From Pseudomonas sp. JAI120 (lineage in GTDB: Bacteria > Pseudomonadota > Gammaproteobacteria > Pseudomonadales > Pseudomonadaceae): 64,000 nt of DNA. The position numbers were made by a program, and so were the translations under genes. The stretch's first letter is position 1, and each line of letters begins with the position of its first letter. Below the pieces are notes generated by a model. It was given only the letters and a program-made list of their open reading frames with translations. It searched no databases and was not told where the DNA came from. Location of the stretch: NCBI RefSeq assembly GCF_014207255.1, contig NZ_JACHCZ010000004.1, positions 124,001 to 188,000 of the forward strand, given 5' to 3'. Positions 55,750-64,000 of this stretch are shown here, in pieces.

Positions 55750-56496
55750 ATGTCGCTTTTAAAAATCGCATCCGTGGCCTGCATCGCCTTGACCCTCGGC
55801 GCCTGCCAAAGCCTGTTCCAACCCAGCTATCGCACTCCACTGGAAGCCACCCGCGACGCCACCGAGCAGAGCAAGCCAGGCTGCGCCAGCAGCGATTGCC
55901 CGCTGGTGAATATCGACACCGTGCACTTTGCCAAGGAACCCAAGCTGGATGCCTTGATCGAGCAACGCCTGCTGGAAATGACCCGTACCAACGCGGGCGA
56001 CCCGCTGCCGTCGAGCCTTGAGTCTTACCGCGAGCAATTCCTCAGCACCGCAGCCCCACGCAACAGCATGTACTTGCAGGCCAAGGTACGGGAGCAGCAT
56101 GACGGTTTGGTAATCATCGAGTTGTCCAGCTACCTGGACCAGGGCGCCACCCACGGCGAGCCAGGCCGCGCGTTCATCAACTATTCGCGCCAGCAGCAAA
56201 AGGCCCTGTGGCTGAGCGACATGCTGCTGCCCGGCAAGGAAGACGCGTTCTGGAAAGCCGCCCAGGTGGCGCACAACAGCTGGCTGATCAGCACCCGCCT
56301 GAGCCTGGAACCGGAGTTCGTGAAAACCTACCCGTTCCAGAAAACCCCGAATGTGGCGCTGACCTATGGTGGCGTGATCCTCAAGTACCCCACCAGCACC
56401 ATCGCGCCGTACGCCCTGGGCCATGTCGAGTTGCAGATTCCCTACTCGCGCCTGGAAGGCATCCTCAAGCCTGAGCTGGTGCCCGCGCGCCGCTGA
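55750..56496 (+). CDS. DUF3298/RsiV-like lipoprotein
   Basis: 248 aa. The lipobox LGAC (Cys near residue 19) follows a short signal. The mature part has the RsiV/DUF3298 layout: VNIDTVHFAKEPKLDALIEQ, LSSYLDQGATHGEPG, LSDMLLPG and IAPYALGHVELQIPYSRL. Members in other bacteria bind lysozyme or are anti-sigma factor domains; here there is no sigma factor nearby. Its 3' end overlaps cytX by 32 bp on the opposite strand. Confidence 0.85.
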   Translation: MSLLKIASVACIALTLGACQSLFQPSYRTPLEATRDATEQSKPGCASSDCPLVNIDTVHFAKEPKLDALIEQRLLEMTRTNAGDPLPSSLESYREQFLSTAAPRNSMYLQAKVREQHDGLVIIELSSYLDQGATHGEPGRAFINYSRQQQKALWLSDMLLPGKEDAFWKAAQVAHNSWLISTRLSLEPEFVKTYPFQKTPNVALTYGGVILKYPTSTIAPYALGHVELQIPYSRLEGILKPELVPARR

Positions 56497-57754
56497 AGGC
56501 CCGTCCCAGGATGAATTGCAACAACCCTGCCAGCGCCAGCGCCGGCAGGGTTGCGCCGATATCCGGGTACAGGTTGGCCAACAGGTGGTAAGTGCCGATA
56601 CCGCCCAGCCAGGCCAACAGTGCCGGCCAACGCAGGCTGGCAATCACACCCTGGCCACGACGGCGCAGGATGAAATGATCCACCAGCACCACGCCGAACA
56701 ACGGCGCAAACACTGAGCCGATCAGCAGCAGGAAGTTCTGGTATTGCGCCAACGGGGCAAAACAGGCGATCAGGGTGCAGATCACACCGATGGCCAGGGC
56801 CAGGTGCTCGACCTTCAAGCGCAATAGAATCCCGCTGGACACCGCCCCCGAGTGAATATCGGCAAAGGCGTTTTCCGACTCGTCCAACAGGATCAGCAGC
56901 AGCGGAATCCCCAGGCCGGCCCCGGCCAGTGCCAGCAGCAGCGCATTCACTTCACCGCTGGGCGCAAACGCCAGGGTGTAGGCCACGCCCAGGCTCATCA
57001 GCCAGAAATTACCGATAAAGAAGCCAAGGGCGGTGCCGCCGAATACGTTTTTGGCGCGCTTGCCGAAGCGGGAGTAATCGGCAATCAGCGGCAGCCACGA
57101 CAGCGGCATGGCGATGGCGATATCAAAGCCGACTGCAAAGGGCATCGAACCGTCACCGGCCCGAGCCCAGAGTGCGCCGAGGTCAGCCTTGGCGAACAGG
57201 TTCCAGGTCAGCCACAGGCAGGCCGCCAGCAGCAGCCAGATCCCCCATTTGCGCAGAATCTGCCGTACGAACGTCAATGGCCCGCTGACCGCCAGCAAGG
57301 TCGCCAGGCCACCGAAGAACAGTGTCCACAACAACGGGCTGGCCAATAGGCTGCCGTCGCTCAACGCCCGCGCGCCCAACAGGCTGGCGGCATCGCGCAT
57401 CACGATGATTTCAAACGAGCCCCAGCCGATCAGTTGCAGCAGGTTCAGCAACGCCGGCAGGCTCGCGCCCTTGGCTCCGAGGCTGAGCTTGAGGGCGGCC
57501 ATGGCGGACAGGCCGGTGTCGCTGCCGATCACGCCGACGGCAGCCAGCAACAGCACGCCGACCAGGGTGCCGAGGAAAATCGCCAGCAATGAACCGGACA
57601 AGCCCAGGCCCGGCGCGAGCAAGGCGCCGGTTTGCAGGACCATCAGGCCGATGCCGAGGGAGAACCACAGGGAGAACAGGTCGCGGGCGCCGAAGACGCG
57701 CTTGTCAGCAGGCACCGCGATGTCGGGGGAGTAGGTGCTGGGTTGAATGCTCAA
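56465..57754 (-). CDS. cytX: Putative hydroxymethylpyrimidine transporter CytX
   Basis: 429 aa. No ATG is available near the expected N-terminus; I choose TTG 57754 (read as MSIQPSTYSPDIAVPADKRVFG), since the frame beyond it soon runs into a REP repeat. About twelve membrane segments of the NCS1 (cytosine permease) family, with GWGSFEIIVMRDAA near residue 110 and WLPLIADYSRFGKRAKN. Its place right after thiC identifies it as the pyrimidine-precursor importer rather than a cytosine permease. It overlaps the convergent lipoprotein gene by 32 bp. Confidence 0.88.
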   Translation of the reverse strand: MSIQPSTYSPDIAVPADKRVFGARDLFSLWFSLGIGLMVLQTGALLAPGLGLSGSLLAIFLGTLVGVLLLAAVGVIGSDTGLSAMAALKLSLGAKGASLPALLNLLQLIGWGSFEIIVMRDAASLLGARALSDGSLLASPLLWTLFFGGLATLLAVSGPLTFVRQILRKWGIWLLLAACLWLTWNLFAKADLGALWARAGDGSMPFAVGFDIAIAMPLSWLPLIADYSRFGKRAKNVFGGTALGFFIGNFWLMSLGVAYTLAFAPSGEVNALLLALAGAGLGIPLLLILLDESENAFADIHSGAVSSGILLRLKVEHLALAIGVICTLIACFAPLAQYQNFLLLIGSVFAPLFGVVLVDHFILRRRGQGVIASLRWPALLAWLGGIGTYHLLANLYPDIGATLPALALAGLLQFILGRAFSGARAPAQA

Positions 57755-57793
57755 GGGTGTTATCTCTGAGGGGCATTTTTTGTTTGAAAGATT

Positions 57794-57882
57794 GCTATCG
57801 GGGGCAAGCCCCCTCCCACATTGGATCTGCTGTGAACACAAAAACTGTGCATACCTCAGTCAAAATGTGGGAGGGGGCTTGT
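57794..57882. repeat. Asymmetric REP doublet between thiC and cytX
   Basis: The left half GCTATCGGGGGCAAGCCCCC is intact. The right half ATGTGGGAGGGGGCTTGTCGAG loses its outer part. The spacer is longer than in the similar doublets. Confidence 0.85.
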
Positions 57883-57904
57883 CGAGTCGTCGCACCGCCC
57901 CGAT

Positions 57905-57928
57905 GACGGCGGTACAGGCACCGCCGTC
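57905..57928 (-). terminator. Hairpin downstream of thiC
   Basis: Stem GACGGCGGT/ACCGCCGTC, 6 bp after the thiC stop. No T-run follows on the minus strand, so termination may be partial, allowing read-through to cytX. Confidence 0.55.
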
Positions 57929-57934
57929 TCTGGA

Positions 57935-59824
57935 TCAGACCTTCTTGTACAGCTGACTGCCTTCCTGCTTGAACCGCTCCGCCTGCTCCGCCAAGCCCTT
58001 GGCCACATCCACATCCACGGCTTCAATGCGCTGGTTGGCCGCGTACTCGCGCACTTCCTGGGTGATTTTCATCGAGCAGAACTTCGGCCCGCACATCGAG
58101 CAGAAGTGCGCGACCTTGGCCGAATCTTTCGGCAGGGTTTCGTCGTGGTAGGAACGCGCGGTGTCCGGGTCCAGGCCAAGGTTGAACTGGTCTTCCCAAC
58201 GGAACTCGAAGCGCGCCTTGCTCAAGGCGTTATCGCGGATCTGCGCGCCCGGATGCCCCTTGGCCAAGTCCGCCGCGTGGGCGGCGATCTTGTAGGTGAT
58301 GATCCCGGTCTTCACGTCATCCTTGTTCGGCAGGCCCAGGTGCTCCTTGGGCGTGACGTAGCAGAGCATGGCGCAACCGAACCAGCCGATCATCGCTGCA
58401 CCGATGCCGGAGGTGATGTGGTCATAGCCCGGCGCGATGTCGGTGGTCAATGGGCCGAGGGTGTAGAACGGCGCTTCGTCGCAGCATTCGAGCTGCTTGT
58501 CCATGTTCTCCTTGATCAACTGCATCGGCACGTGGCCAGGGCCTTCGATCATGGTTTGCACGTCGTGCTTCCAGGCGGTCTTGGTCAGTTCGCCGAGGGT
58601 TTCCAGCTCGCCGAACTGCGCGGCGTCGTTGGCGTCGGCAATCGAGCCCGGGCGCAGGCCGTCGCCGAGGGAGAAGCTGACGTCATAGGCCTTCATGATT
58701 TCGCAGATTTCGTCGAAATGCGTGTAGGTGAAGTTCTCTTTGTGGTGCGCCAGGCACCACTTAGCCATGATCGAGCCGCCACGGGACACGATGCCGGTCA
58801 CGCGCTTGGCGGTCAGCGGCACGTAGCGCAGCAGCACACCGGCGTGGATGGTGAAATAGTCGACGCCCTGCTCGGCCTGTTCGATCAGGGTGTCGCGGAA
58901 CAGCTCCCAGGTCAGGTCTTCGGCCGCGCCGCCGACTTTTTCCAGGGCCTGGTAGATCGGCACGGTACCGATCGGCACCGGCGAGTTGCGGATGATCCAC
59001 TCACGGGTTTCGTGGATGTGCTTGCCGGTGGACAGGTCCATCACCGTGTCCGAGCCCCAGCGAATGCCCCAGGTGAGTTTCGCCACTTCTTCTTCGATGG
59101 ACGAACCCAGGGCGCTGTTGCCGATGTTGCCGTTGATCTTCACCAGGAAGTTACGGCCGATGATCATCGGTTCCAGTTCGGTGTGGTTGATGTTGGCCGG
59201 GATGATCGCGCGGCCACGGGCGATTTCTTCACGGACGAATTCAGGGGTGATGATTTTCGGCACGCTGGCGCCGAAGCTGTGGCCGGCGTGTTGCTGGTCG
59301 AGCAGGCCACTGGCGCGGGCTTCTTCCAGCTTCATGTTTTCGCGGATGGCGACGTACTCCATCTCGGCGGTGATGATGCCTTTGCGCGCGTAGTGCATCT
59401 GCGTGACATTGGCGCCGGCCTTGGCGCGGCGCGGGTTTTTCACGTGGGCGAAGCGCAGCGCGGTCAGTTCGGCATCGCTCAGGCGTTGCTGGCCGAAATG
59501 CGAGCTGAGGCCACTCAGGCGTTCGGTGTCGCCACGGACTTCGATCCACGGCGAGCGTACATCGCCCAGACCTTTGCGTACGTCGATGATGACGTTGGGG
59601 TCGGTGTAGGGGCCGGAGGTGTCGTAGACCACCACGGGCGCGTTGATTTCACCGCCGAAGTCGGTTGGGGTCACGTCGAGGCTGATTTCACGCATCGGCA
59701 CGCGAATGTCCGGGCGGGTGCCTTGCACGTAGATTTTTTGCGAGCGGGTAAACGGCTGTACGGAACCGGAGTCGACCTTGGCCGATTCACTCAAGTGCAC
59801 GGTGTTTTTTAATTTTGTACTCAT
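57935..59824 (-). CDS. thiC: Phosphomethylpyrimidine synthase ThiC
   Basis: 629 aa from ATG 59824 (MSTKLKNTVHLSESAKV), with TTGGAG upstream. Radical-SAM enzyme of the ThiC family with its C-terminal cluster motif FCSMCGPKFCSM near residues 570-583. Other family blocks include NINHTELEPMIIGRNFLVKINGNIGNSA, SLGDGLRPGSIADANDAAQ and EGPGHVPM. It converts aminoimidazole ribotide to HMP phosphate. The TPP riboswitch in its leader provides feedback control. Confidence 0.98.
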   Translation of the reverse strand: MSTKLKNTVHLSESAKVDSGSVQPFTRSQKIYVQGTRPDIRVPMREISLDVTPTDFGGEINAPVVVYDTSGPYTDPNVIIDVRKGLGDVRSPWIEVRGDTERLSGLSSHFGQQRLSDAELTALRFAHVKNPRRAKAGANVTQMHYARKGIITAEMEYVAIRENMKLEEARASGLLDQQHAGHSFGASVPKIITPEFVREEIARGRAIIPANINHTELEPMIIGRNFLVKINGNIGNSALGSSIEEEVAKLTWGIRWGSDTVMDLSTGKHIHETREWIIRNSPVPIGTVPIYQALEKVGGAAEDLTWELFRDTLIEQAEQGVDYFTIHAGVLLRYVPLTAKRVTGIVSRGGSIMAKWCLAHHKENFTYTHFDEICEIMKAYDVSFSLGDGLRPGSIADANDAAQFGELETLGELTKTAWKHDVQTMIEGPGHVPMQLIKENMDKQLECCDEAPFYTLGPLTTDIAPGYDHITSGIGAAMIGWFGCAMLCYVTPKEHLGLPNKDDVKTGIITYKIAAHAADLAKGHPGAQIRDNALSKARFEFRWEDQFNLGLDPDTARSYHDETLPKDSAKVAHFCSMCGPKFCSMKITQEVREYAANQRIEAVDVDVAKGLAEQAERFKQEGSQLYKKV

Positions 59825-59981
59825 CACGGGCTCTCCAACTATCCAGGCGGTGGATTTTTGTCGGAGCGAACCTGTGACGGATGGACGCACTGGAAGCAGT
59901 GCTGTGCTTGGTGCACGAGGGTTGTTCGAAGGTCGAACAACATCCCGGACGAAGCACAAGAGGACTCGCCGGGTGACGAGA

Positions 59982-60070
59982 AATCTTGTTCCCTACGCAG
60001 GCGTTAACCTGATCAGGTTCAACGGGATCCGGTATTTACCGATCTCAGCCTTCCAACAAGGCACCCCGAC
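59982..60070 (-). promoter_or_regulatory. TPP riboswitch (THI element) upstream of thiC
   Basis: On the minus strand the conserved blocks appear in order: GGGGTGCC, GGCTGAGATC, an internal ACCGGTATTT-type stem, CCGTTGAACCTGATCAGGTTA, and CGCCTGCGTAGGGAAC. These are the diagnostic sequences of the thiamine pyrophosphate aptamer. It lies about 157 nt before the thiC start. Confidence 0.95.
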
Positions 60071-60082
60071 AAGAACGCGGCC

Positions 60083-60113
60083 AGTCTAGACCATGCCGCG
60101 GGCAAATTGCCAA
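60083..60113 (-). promoter_or_regulatory. Possible thiC promoter
   Basis: Minus-strand TTGGCA (60108-60113), a 19-bp spacer and TAGACT (60083-60088), just upstream of the riboswitch. The long spacer makes this tentative. Confidence 0.35.
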
Positions 60114-60274
60114 TAGCGGTGTATTCAGCGTGATGAATGGCGTGATTGCGGGATTGTTGCCCGGGGATCTCGCCACTACACTCGAGAGCCGCCTCACTGC
60201 TTGACGCCAGGATTGGCCAGCCGTAGCCTTGAGCGCTAAATTATCACCATAATATTCACACTAGGGATCGCCTC

Positions 60275-61714
60275 ATGCTGCGCAAACTTTCACTGGCTCT
60301 CGCCGTGTCTTGTGCGACCAACGGAATGGTCTGGGCAGCTGAAGCGCCCTTGTCCGCCAAAACTGACCTGGTCAGCGTCTATCAGGAAGCAGTGGATAAC
60401 AACGCCGACCTGGCCGCCGCCCGCGCCCAATACGGCGCGCAGAAAGAAGTCGTGCCCCAGGCTCGAGCGGGGTTGCTGCCGAACCTGTCGGGCGGTGCAG
60501 ACATCAATAACGTGCGCACCCAGATCGACACACCGGCGGCGACGGCCAACCGCGACGCCCACTCCTGGCGCGCGACCTTGAGCCAGCCGCTGTTCCGCGC
60601 CGATCGCTGGTTCCAACTGCAAGCCGCCGAGGCCACCAATGAACAGGCGGCGCTGCAACTCTCGGCCACTGAACAGAACCTGATCCTGCAAAGCGCCGAG
60701 AGCTACTTTGCCGTGCTGCGCGCCCAGGACAACCTGGCCTCCACCAAGGCCGAGGAAAATGCCTTCAAGCGCCAGCTGGATCAATCCAACGAGCGCTTCG
60801 ACGTCGGCCTGTCGGACAAGACCGATGTGCTGCAATCCCAGGCCAGCTATGACACTGCACGGGCGAACCGGATCCTGGCCCAGCGTCAGGTGGACGATGC
60901 CTTTGAAGCACTGGTTACCCTGACCAACCGCCAGTACAACTCGATCCAGGGCGTTGTCCACACGCTGCCGGTGTTGCCGCCGCTGCCCAACGACGCCAAG
61001 GCCTGGGTCGAGACGGCCGGCCGCCAGAACCTGAACCTGCTGGCCAGCAACTACGCCGTCACGGCCGCCGAAGAGACCCTCAAGCAGCGCAAGGCCGGCC
61101 ACGCGCCGACCCTGGACGCCGTCGCGCAGTACGAAAAAGGTGACAACGACGCCCTTGGCTTCAGCAACCCGAATGCCTTTGGCACGCCGTATCGTGGCGA
61201 TGTCGAGCAGCGCACCATCGGCCTGCGCCTGAACATCCCCCTCTACAGCGGCGGCCTCACCAGCTCGCAAGTGCGTGAGTCGTACTCGCGCCTGGGCCAG
61301 ACCGAGCAGCAACGCGAAGGCCTGCGCCGTCAGGTGGTGGAAAATACACGAAACCTGCACCGTGCGGTGAACACCGATGTGGAGCAGGTACAGGCGCGCC
61401 GCCAGTCGATCATCTCCAACCAGAGCGCGGTAGAAGCCACGGAAATCGGTTATCAGGTGGGGACGCGCAATATCGTCGATGTGCTGGATTCACAACGCCA
61501 GCTGTACTCGTCGGTGCGCAACTACAACAACAGCCGCTACGACTACATCCTCGATAACCTGCGCTTGAAGCAGGCAGCGGGCACCTTGAACCCAGGGGAC
61601 CTGCAAGACCTGACGCGTTACCTCAAGGCGGACTACAACCCGGATCGTGACTTCCTGCCACCGGACCTGGCCAAGGCGGCGGCCGAGCAACTCAAGGCCC
61701 GCCCGGGCTATTGA
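60275..61714 (+). CDS. tolC: TolC family outer membrane channel protein
   Basis: 479 aa. A signal peptide ends at WAAEA near residue 22. Two outer membrane efflux protein repeats follow, with DLVSVYQEAVDNNADLAAARAQYGAQK and, in the second half, RQNLNLLASNYAVTAAEETL. The GTRNIVDVLDSQRQLYSSVRNY stretch is typical of TolC. Exports type I secretion and drug-efflux substrates. Same place as in P. aeruginosa (beside thiC), with waaA convergent 27 bp downstream. Confidence 0.95.
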   Translation: MLRKLSLALAVSCATNGMVWAAEAPLSAKTDLVSVYQEAVDNNADLAAARAQYGAQKEVVPQARAGLLPNLSGGADINNVRTQIDTPAATANRDAHSWRATLSQPLFRADRWFQLQAAEATNEQAALQLSATEQNLILQSAESYFAVLRAQDNLASTKAEENAFKRQLDQSNERFDVGLSDKTDVLQSQASYDTARANRILAQRQVDDAFEALVTLTNRQYNSIQGVVHTLPVLPPLPNDAKAWVETAGRQNLNLLASNYAVTAAEETLKQRKAGHAPTLDAVAQYEKGDNDALGFSNPNAFGTPYRGDVEQRTIGLRLNIPLYSGGLTSSQVRESYSRLGQTEQQREGLRRQVVENTRNLHRAVNTDVEQVQARRQSIISNQSAVEATEIGYQVGTRNIVDVLDSQRQLYSSVRNYNNSRYDYILDNLRLKQAAGTLNPGDLQDLTRYLKADYNPDRDFLPPDLAKAAAEQLKARPGY

Positions 61715-61741
61715 ACACACCACATTTGGATCGGTGTTGGG

Positions 61742-63019
61742 TCAGTGAGAGATCAATCGGCCCAAGCCATCCAGCAAGCGCTTAAGCGCCCCCTGATTAG
61801 CCTGCATCACCTTGAGCCCCGCCTGCGCCATCCGGCGTGCATCCTGCGGCAGCTCGAACAGCTGTCGTACCGCCTCGGCCAACCCTTCTGCGTCCTCCAC
61901 CTCTCGCAACGCACCCGCTTCGCGCATCATCGCGGTGATGTCGAGGAAGTTGAACACGTGGGGGCCCATCATTACCGGCTTGGCCAGCGCCGCCGGTTCC
62001 AACGGGTTATGCCCACCGGTCGCCACCAGGCTGCCGCCGACAAAGGCGCTGTCGGCCAAGGCATAGAGAAACAGCAGTTCGCCCATGGTATCGCCGAGCA
62101 ACACCGACGTTTGTGCGGTAACGGCCTCGCCACTTGAGCGACGCACCGTGGTAAACCCTTGTTGCGTACACAGCTCGAACATCGGGCCGAAGCGCTCTTG
62201 ATGACGCGGCACCAGGATCAGCAACGCGTTGGGGTAGCTTTCGAGCAGTTGGCGGTGGGCCGCGAGCACCACTTCATCTTCGCCTTCGTGGGTACTGGCA
62301 GCGATCCACACCGGACGCTCAGCGGCGCCCCATTGTTCGCGCAGGGCGGCGGCCCGCACCGGCAGCTCGGGGTCGATGGTCAGGTCGAACTTGATCGAGC
62401 CGGTAACCTCGACGGTTTCCGGGCGCGCACCCAGGCTCAGGAAACGCTGGGCCTCGGTCTCGGTCTGTACGGCGAACAGGCTCATTTGCGCCAGCATCGG
62501 CGCCGTGAGCTTGGCGAAACGCGCATAGCCCTTGGCCGAGCGCGCCGACAGCCGCGCGTTGGCCAACGCCACCGGAATGCCGCGCCGGCCGCAGGCGTGA
62601 ATATGGTTGGGCCACAACTCGGTCTCCATGATCACCGCCAGCCTGGGCTGTACACGATCCAGAAAACGCTTGGCCGCACAGGGCAAATCGTAAGGCAGGT
62701 AGCAATGCTGGATGCGCGGCTCGTTGGCGAACAACGCCTGGATACGCTCGGAACCGGTGGGCGTCATACAGGTGACGGTGATCGGCAGTTGTGGATAACG
62801 CTCCAGCAAGCCGCGAATCATCGGCGCGGCGGCAATGCTCTCGCCCACCGATACGGCGTGCACCCAGATCCCACCCGGTCGCATCACCGGCAAGCCATAG
62901 GAAAACCGTTCGCCGACGCGCCGGGCATAGGCCGGCGCCTTGCGTGCGCGCAGCCATAGACGTAAGGCCACCAACGGCAGCGCCAGGTAAAACAGACAGC
63001 TGTAGAGAGTTCTATTCAT
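61742..63019 (-). CDS. waaA: 3-deoxy-D-manno-octulosonic acid (Kdo) transferase
   Basis: 425 aa from ATG 63019 (MNRTLYSCLFYLALPLVALRLW); the frame stays open upstream as a shadow of the LysR gene. An N-terminal membrane anchor is followed by a GT30 domain with GGIWVHAVSVGESIAAAPMI and the catalytic Glu near residue 60. The GT-B C-terminal half has LGDTMGELLFLYALADSAFVGGSLV and GGHNPLEPAAL. It adds Kdo to lipid A. A LysR gene lies 23 bp upstream on the same strand. Confidence 0.97.
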   Translation of the reverse strand: MNRTLYSCLFYLALPLVALRLWLRARKAPAYARRVGERFSYGLPVMRPGGIWVHAVSVGESIAAAPMIRGLLERYPQLPITVTCMTPTGSERIQALFANEPRIQHCYLPYDLPCAAKRFLDRVQPRLAVIMETELWPNHIHACGRRGIPVALANARLSARSAKGYARFAKLTAPMLAQMSLFAVQTETEAQRFLSLGARPETVEVTGSIKFDLTIDPELPVRAAALREQWGAAERPVWIAASTHEGEDEVVLAAHRQLLESYPNALLILVPRHQERFGPMFELCTQQGFTTVRRSSGEAVTAQTSVLLGDTMGELLFLYALADSAFVGGSLVATGGHNPLEPAALAKPVMMGPHVFNFLDITAMMREAGALREVEDAEGLAEAVRQLFELPQDARRMAQAGLKVMQANQGALKRLLDGLGRLISH

Positions 63020-63042
63020 GGCGGCGGAGTTTATCGGCTTTT

Positions 63043-63933
63043 TCAGTCGATCGCCTGCAAGCACTCGGCAAAACGTTTGGCGAGAAAGCGCGCGGCGGGG
63101 CCGAGGTGCTCGTCGCGACGCCATACCAGCTCCACCACCAGGGCTGGCGGCGTCCATTCGCTGTCCAGTTCCACCATCTGTTGTTGATAGGTCGGGTACT
63201 GCACGATATGCCGTGGCAGCCATGCCCAGCCCAGGCCGCTCATCAGCCATTCGGCCAATACGTAGAAACTGTCGGCGCGCCACACCAGAGGGCTGGCCGC
63301 TTCGCTGCCGGGGTAGACACTGGTCTGGGTCGACATCAACAACTGGCGAAACTGGGCCAGGTGCTGGCACGTCACGTACTTCTCCTTGGCCAACGGGTGG
63401 TTCACGCCGCACACGGTGACCATCTCCACGCTGCCCACCACCCGCCGCTCCAGAGCCTCGGGGATCTGGTCGTGATAGAACAGCAGACCCAGGTCGGCCT
63501 GGCGCTCCACCAACTTGCGCGCCACATCGCCCTGGGCGGCGCTGGACAGCTGTACTTCCAGCAGCGGGTACTGCCCCGCCAATGCCTCAAGACTGTCGAG
63601 CACCGGCTGGAACAGCATGGCTTCATCCTGGGCCAGGCGCAGGCAGGCTTCTTCACCGCGGGTCAGTGACAGTGCCCGGCCATTGAGCCGCTCACACTGG
63701 CGCAGCACTTCGCGCGCCTCCTCCAGCAACACGCTGCCGGCTTCGGTCAGGCTGGGCTGGCGGCCGCTGCTACGGTCGAACAGGCTCACGCCGAGGTCCG
63801 TCTCCAGCATCGCAATCGCGTTGCTGACTGCCGATTGCGCCTTGCGCTGCCCGCGCGCTACCGCTGAAAACGAACGCTGCTCGGCGACGCTGACAAACAA
63901 ACGCATCTGCTCCAGGTTCCATTGCATGCTCAT
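63043..63933 (-). CDS. LysR family transcriptional regulator
   Basis: 296 aa from ATG 63933; ATG codons at 63945 and 63927 are alternatives that the sequence does not separate. Winged helix-turn-helix (WNLEQMRLFVSVAEQRSFSAVARGQRKAQSAVSNAIAMLETDLG), then the effector-binding domain. Upstream of waaA with a 23-bp gap. In P. aeruginosa, as I recall, a related regulator lies beside waaA and faces an SMR efflux gene; that neighbour would be beyond the window. Confidence 0.93.
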   Translation of the reverse strand: MSMQWNLEQMRLFVSVAEQRSFSAVARGQRKAQSAVSNAIAMLETDLGVSLFDRSSGRQPSLTEAGSVLLEEAREVLRQCERLNGRALSLTRGEEACLRLAQDEAMLFQPVLDSLEALAGQYPLLEVQLSSAAQGDVARKLVERQADLGLLFYHDQIPEALERRVVGSVEMVTVCGVNHPLAKEKYVTCQHLAQFRQLLMSTQTSVYPGSEAASPLVWRADSFYVLAEWLMSGLGWAWLPRHIVQYPTYQQQMVELDSEWTPPALVVELVWRRDEHLGPAARFLAKRFAECLQAID

Positions 63934-63968
63934 CCCACAACCCATCTCAATTTCGGATAGGTAATGAC

Positions 63969-63996
63969 TTTACCCCATCTGATAAAACTCTAGAAT
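63969..63996 (+). promoter_or_regulatory. Possible promoter of a gene beyond the right edge
   Basis: TTTACC (63969-63974), 16-bp spacer, TAGAAT (63991-63996), reading out of the window and divergent from the LysR gene. No coding part is visible. Confidence 0.35.
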
Positions 63997-64000
63997 GCCG

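Larger units (their letters stand above)
59825..60274. other. thiC/tolC divergent intergenic region (450 bp)
   Basis: It contains the thiC leader (59825 to about 60075) with the TPP riboswitch, the thiC promoter region and the tolC upstream region. Between the riboswitch and thiC a hairpin GTTGTTCGACC/GGTCGAACAAC-like stretch (59920-59942) could belong to the expression platform. No coding sequence is supported. Confidence 0.7.

Overview
The window is about 64 kb of core chromosome from a Pseudomonas of the fluorescens group. The evidence is the moderately high GC, Pseudomonas-type protein sequences throughout, many copies of the GTGGGAGGGGGCTTGCCCCCGAT-type REP repeat, and a gene order that follows, as I recall it, P. 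aeruginosa PAO1 from about rplI/dnaB to waaA. I see no phage, transposase, integrase or CRISPR array.

Layout. 1-3.5 kb: the 5' part of a transglutaminase/DUF2126 gene behind a sigma-54-type promoter, then a two-gene hydrophobic pair of unknown function. 3.5-13.3 kb (minus strand): ygiQ, dnaB, the rpsF-rpsR-DUF2232-rplI ribosomal operon, and the translationally coupled rnr-rlmB pair. 13.4-13.8 kb: a tandem duplication of a complete tRNA-Leu(CAG) transcription unit. 13.9-18.6 kb: a two-gene iron-type ABC importer without its ATPase, and a chemoreceptor. 18.7-31 kb (minus strand): the long nnrD-tsaE-amiB-mutL-miaA-hfq-hflX-hflK-hflC series followed by hisZ and purA. 31-43 kb: queG, a TRIC-like channel, orn, rsgA, motAB, an HDOD gene, a rhodanese, psd, serB and an Smp/YtjB-like gene. 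43-50 kb: a PqiC-like lipoprotein, then parE, an esterase-like gene and parC, plus yqiA. 50-53.6 kb: a LysR/MFS/deacylase module that appears to be inserted between yqiA and cpdA. 53.6-57.8 kb: cpdA, a DUF1249 gene, a Nudix ADP-ribose pyrophosphatase, a DUF3298 lipoprotein and the HMP permease cytX. 57.9-64 kb: thiC with a TPP riboswitch, tolC, waaA and a LysR gene.

Most of the window is housekeeping: replication, mismatch repair, topoisomerase IV, tRNA and rRNA modification, RNA turnover (rnr, orn, hfq), membrane protease control (hflKC), flagellar stator and thiamine synthesis. The parts worth a closer look are the sigma-54/NtrC-like control region at 1.84-1.92 kb, the hydrophobic gene pair at 2.0-3.35 kb, the degenerate nucleotide-cyclase-like domain in the Smp-like protein, the 50-53.6 kb accessory module, the orphan iron importer, and two opposite architectures of REP doublets. 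Several genes need non-ATG starts (GTG or TTG) chosen from the ribosome-binding site. I did not find clear evidence of a wholly new multi-gene system; the hydrophobic pair and the accessory module are the best candidates.
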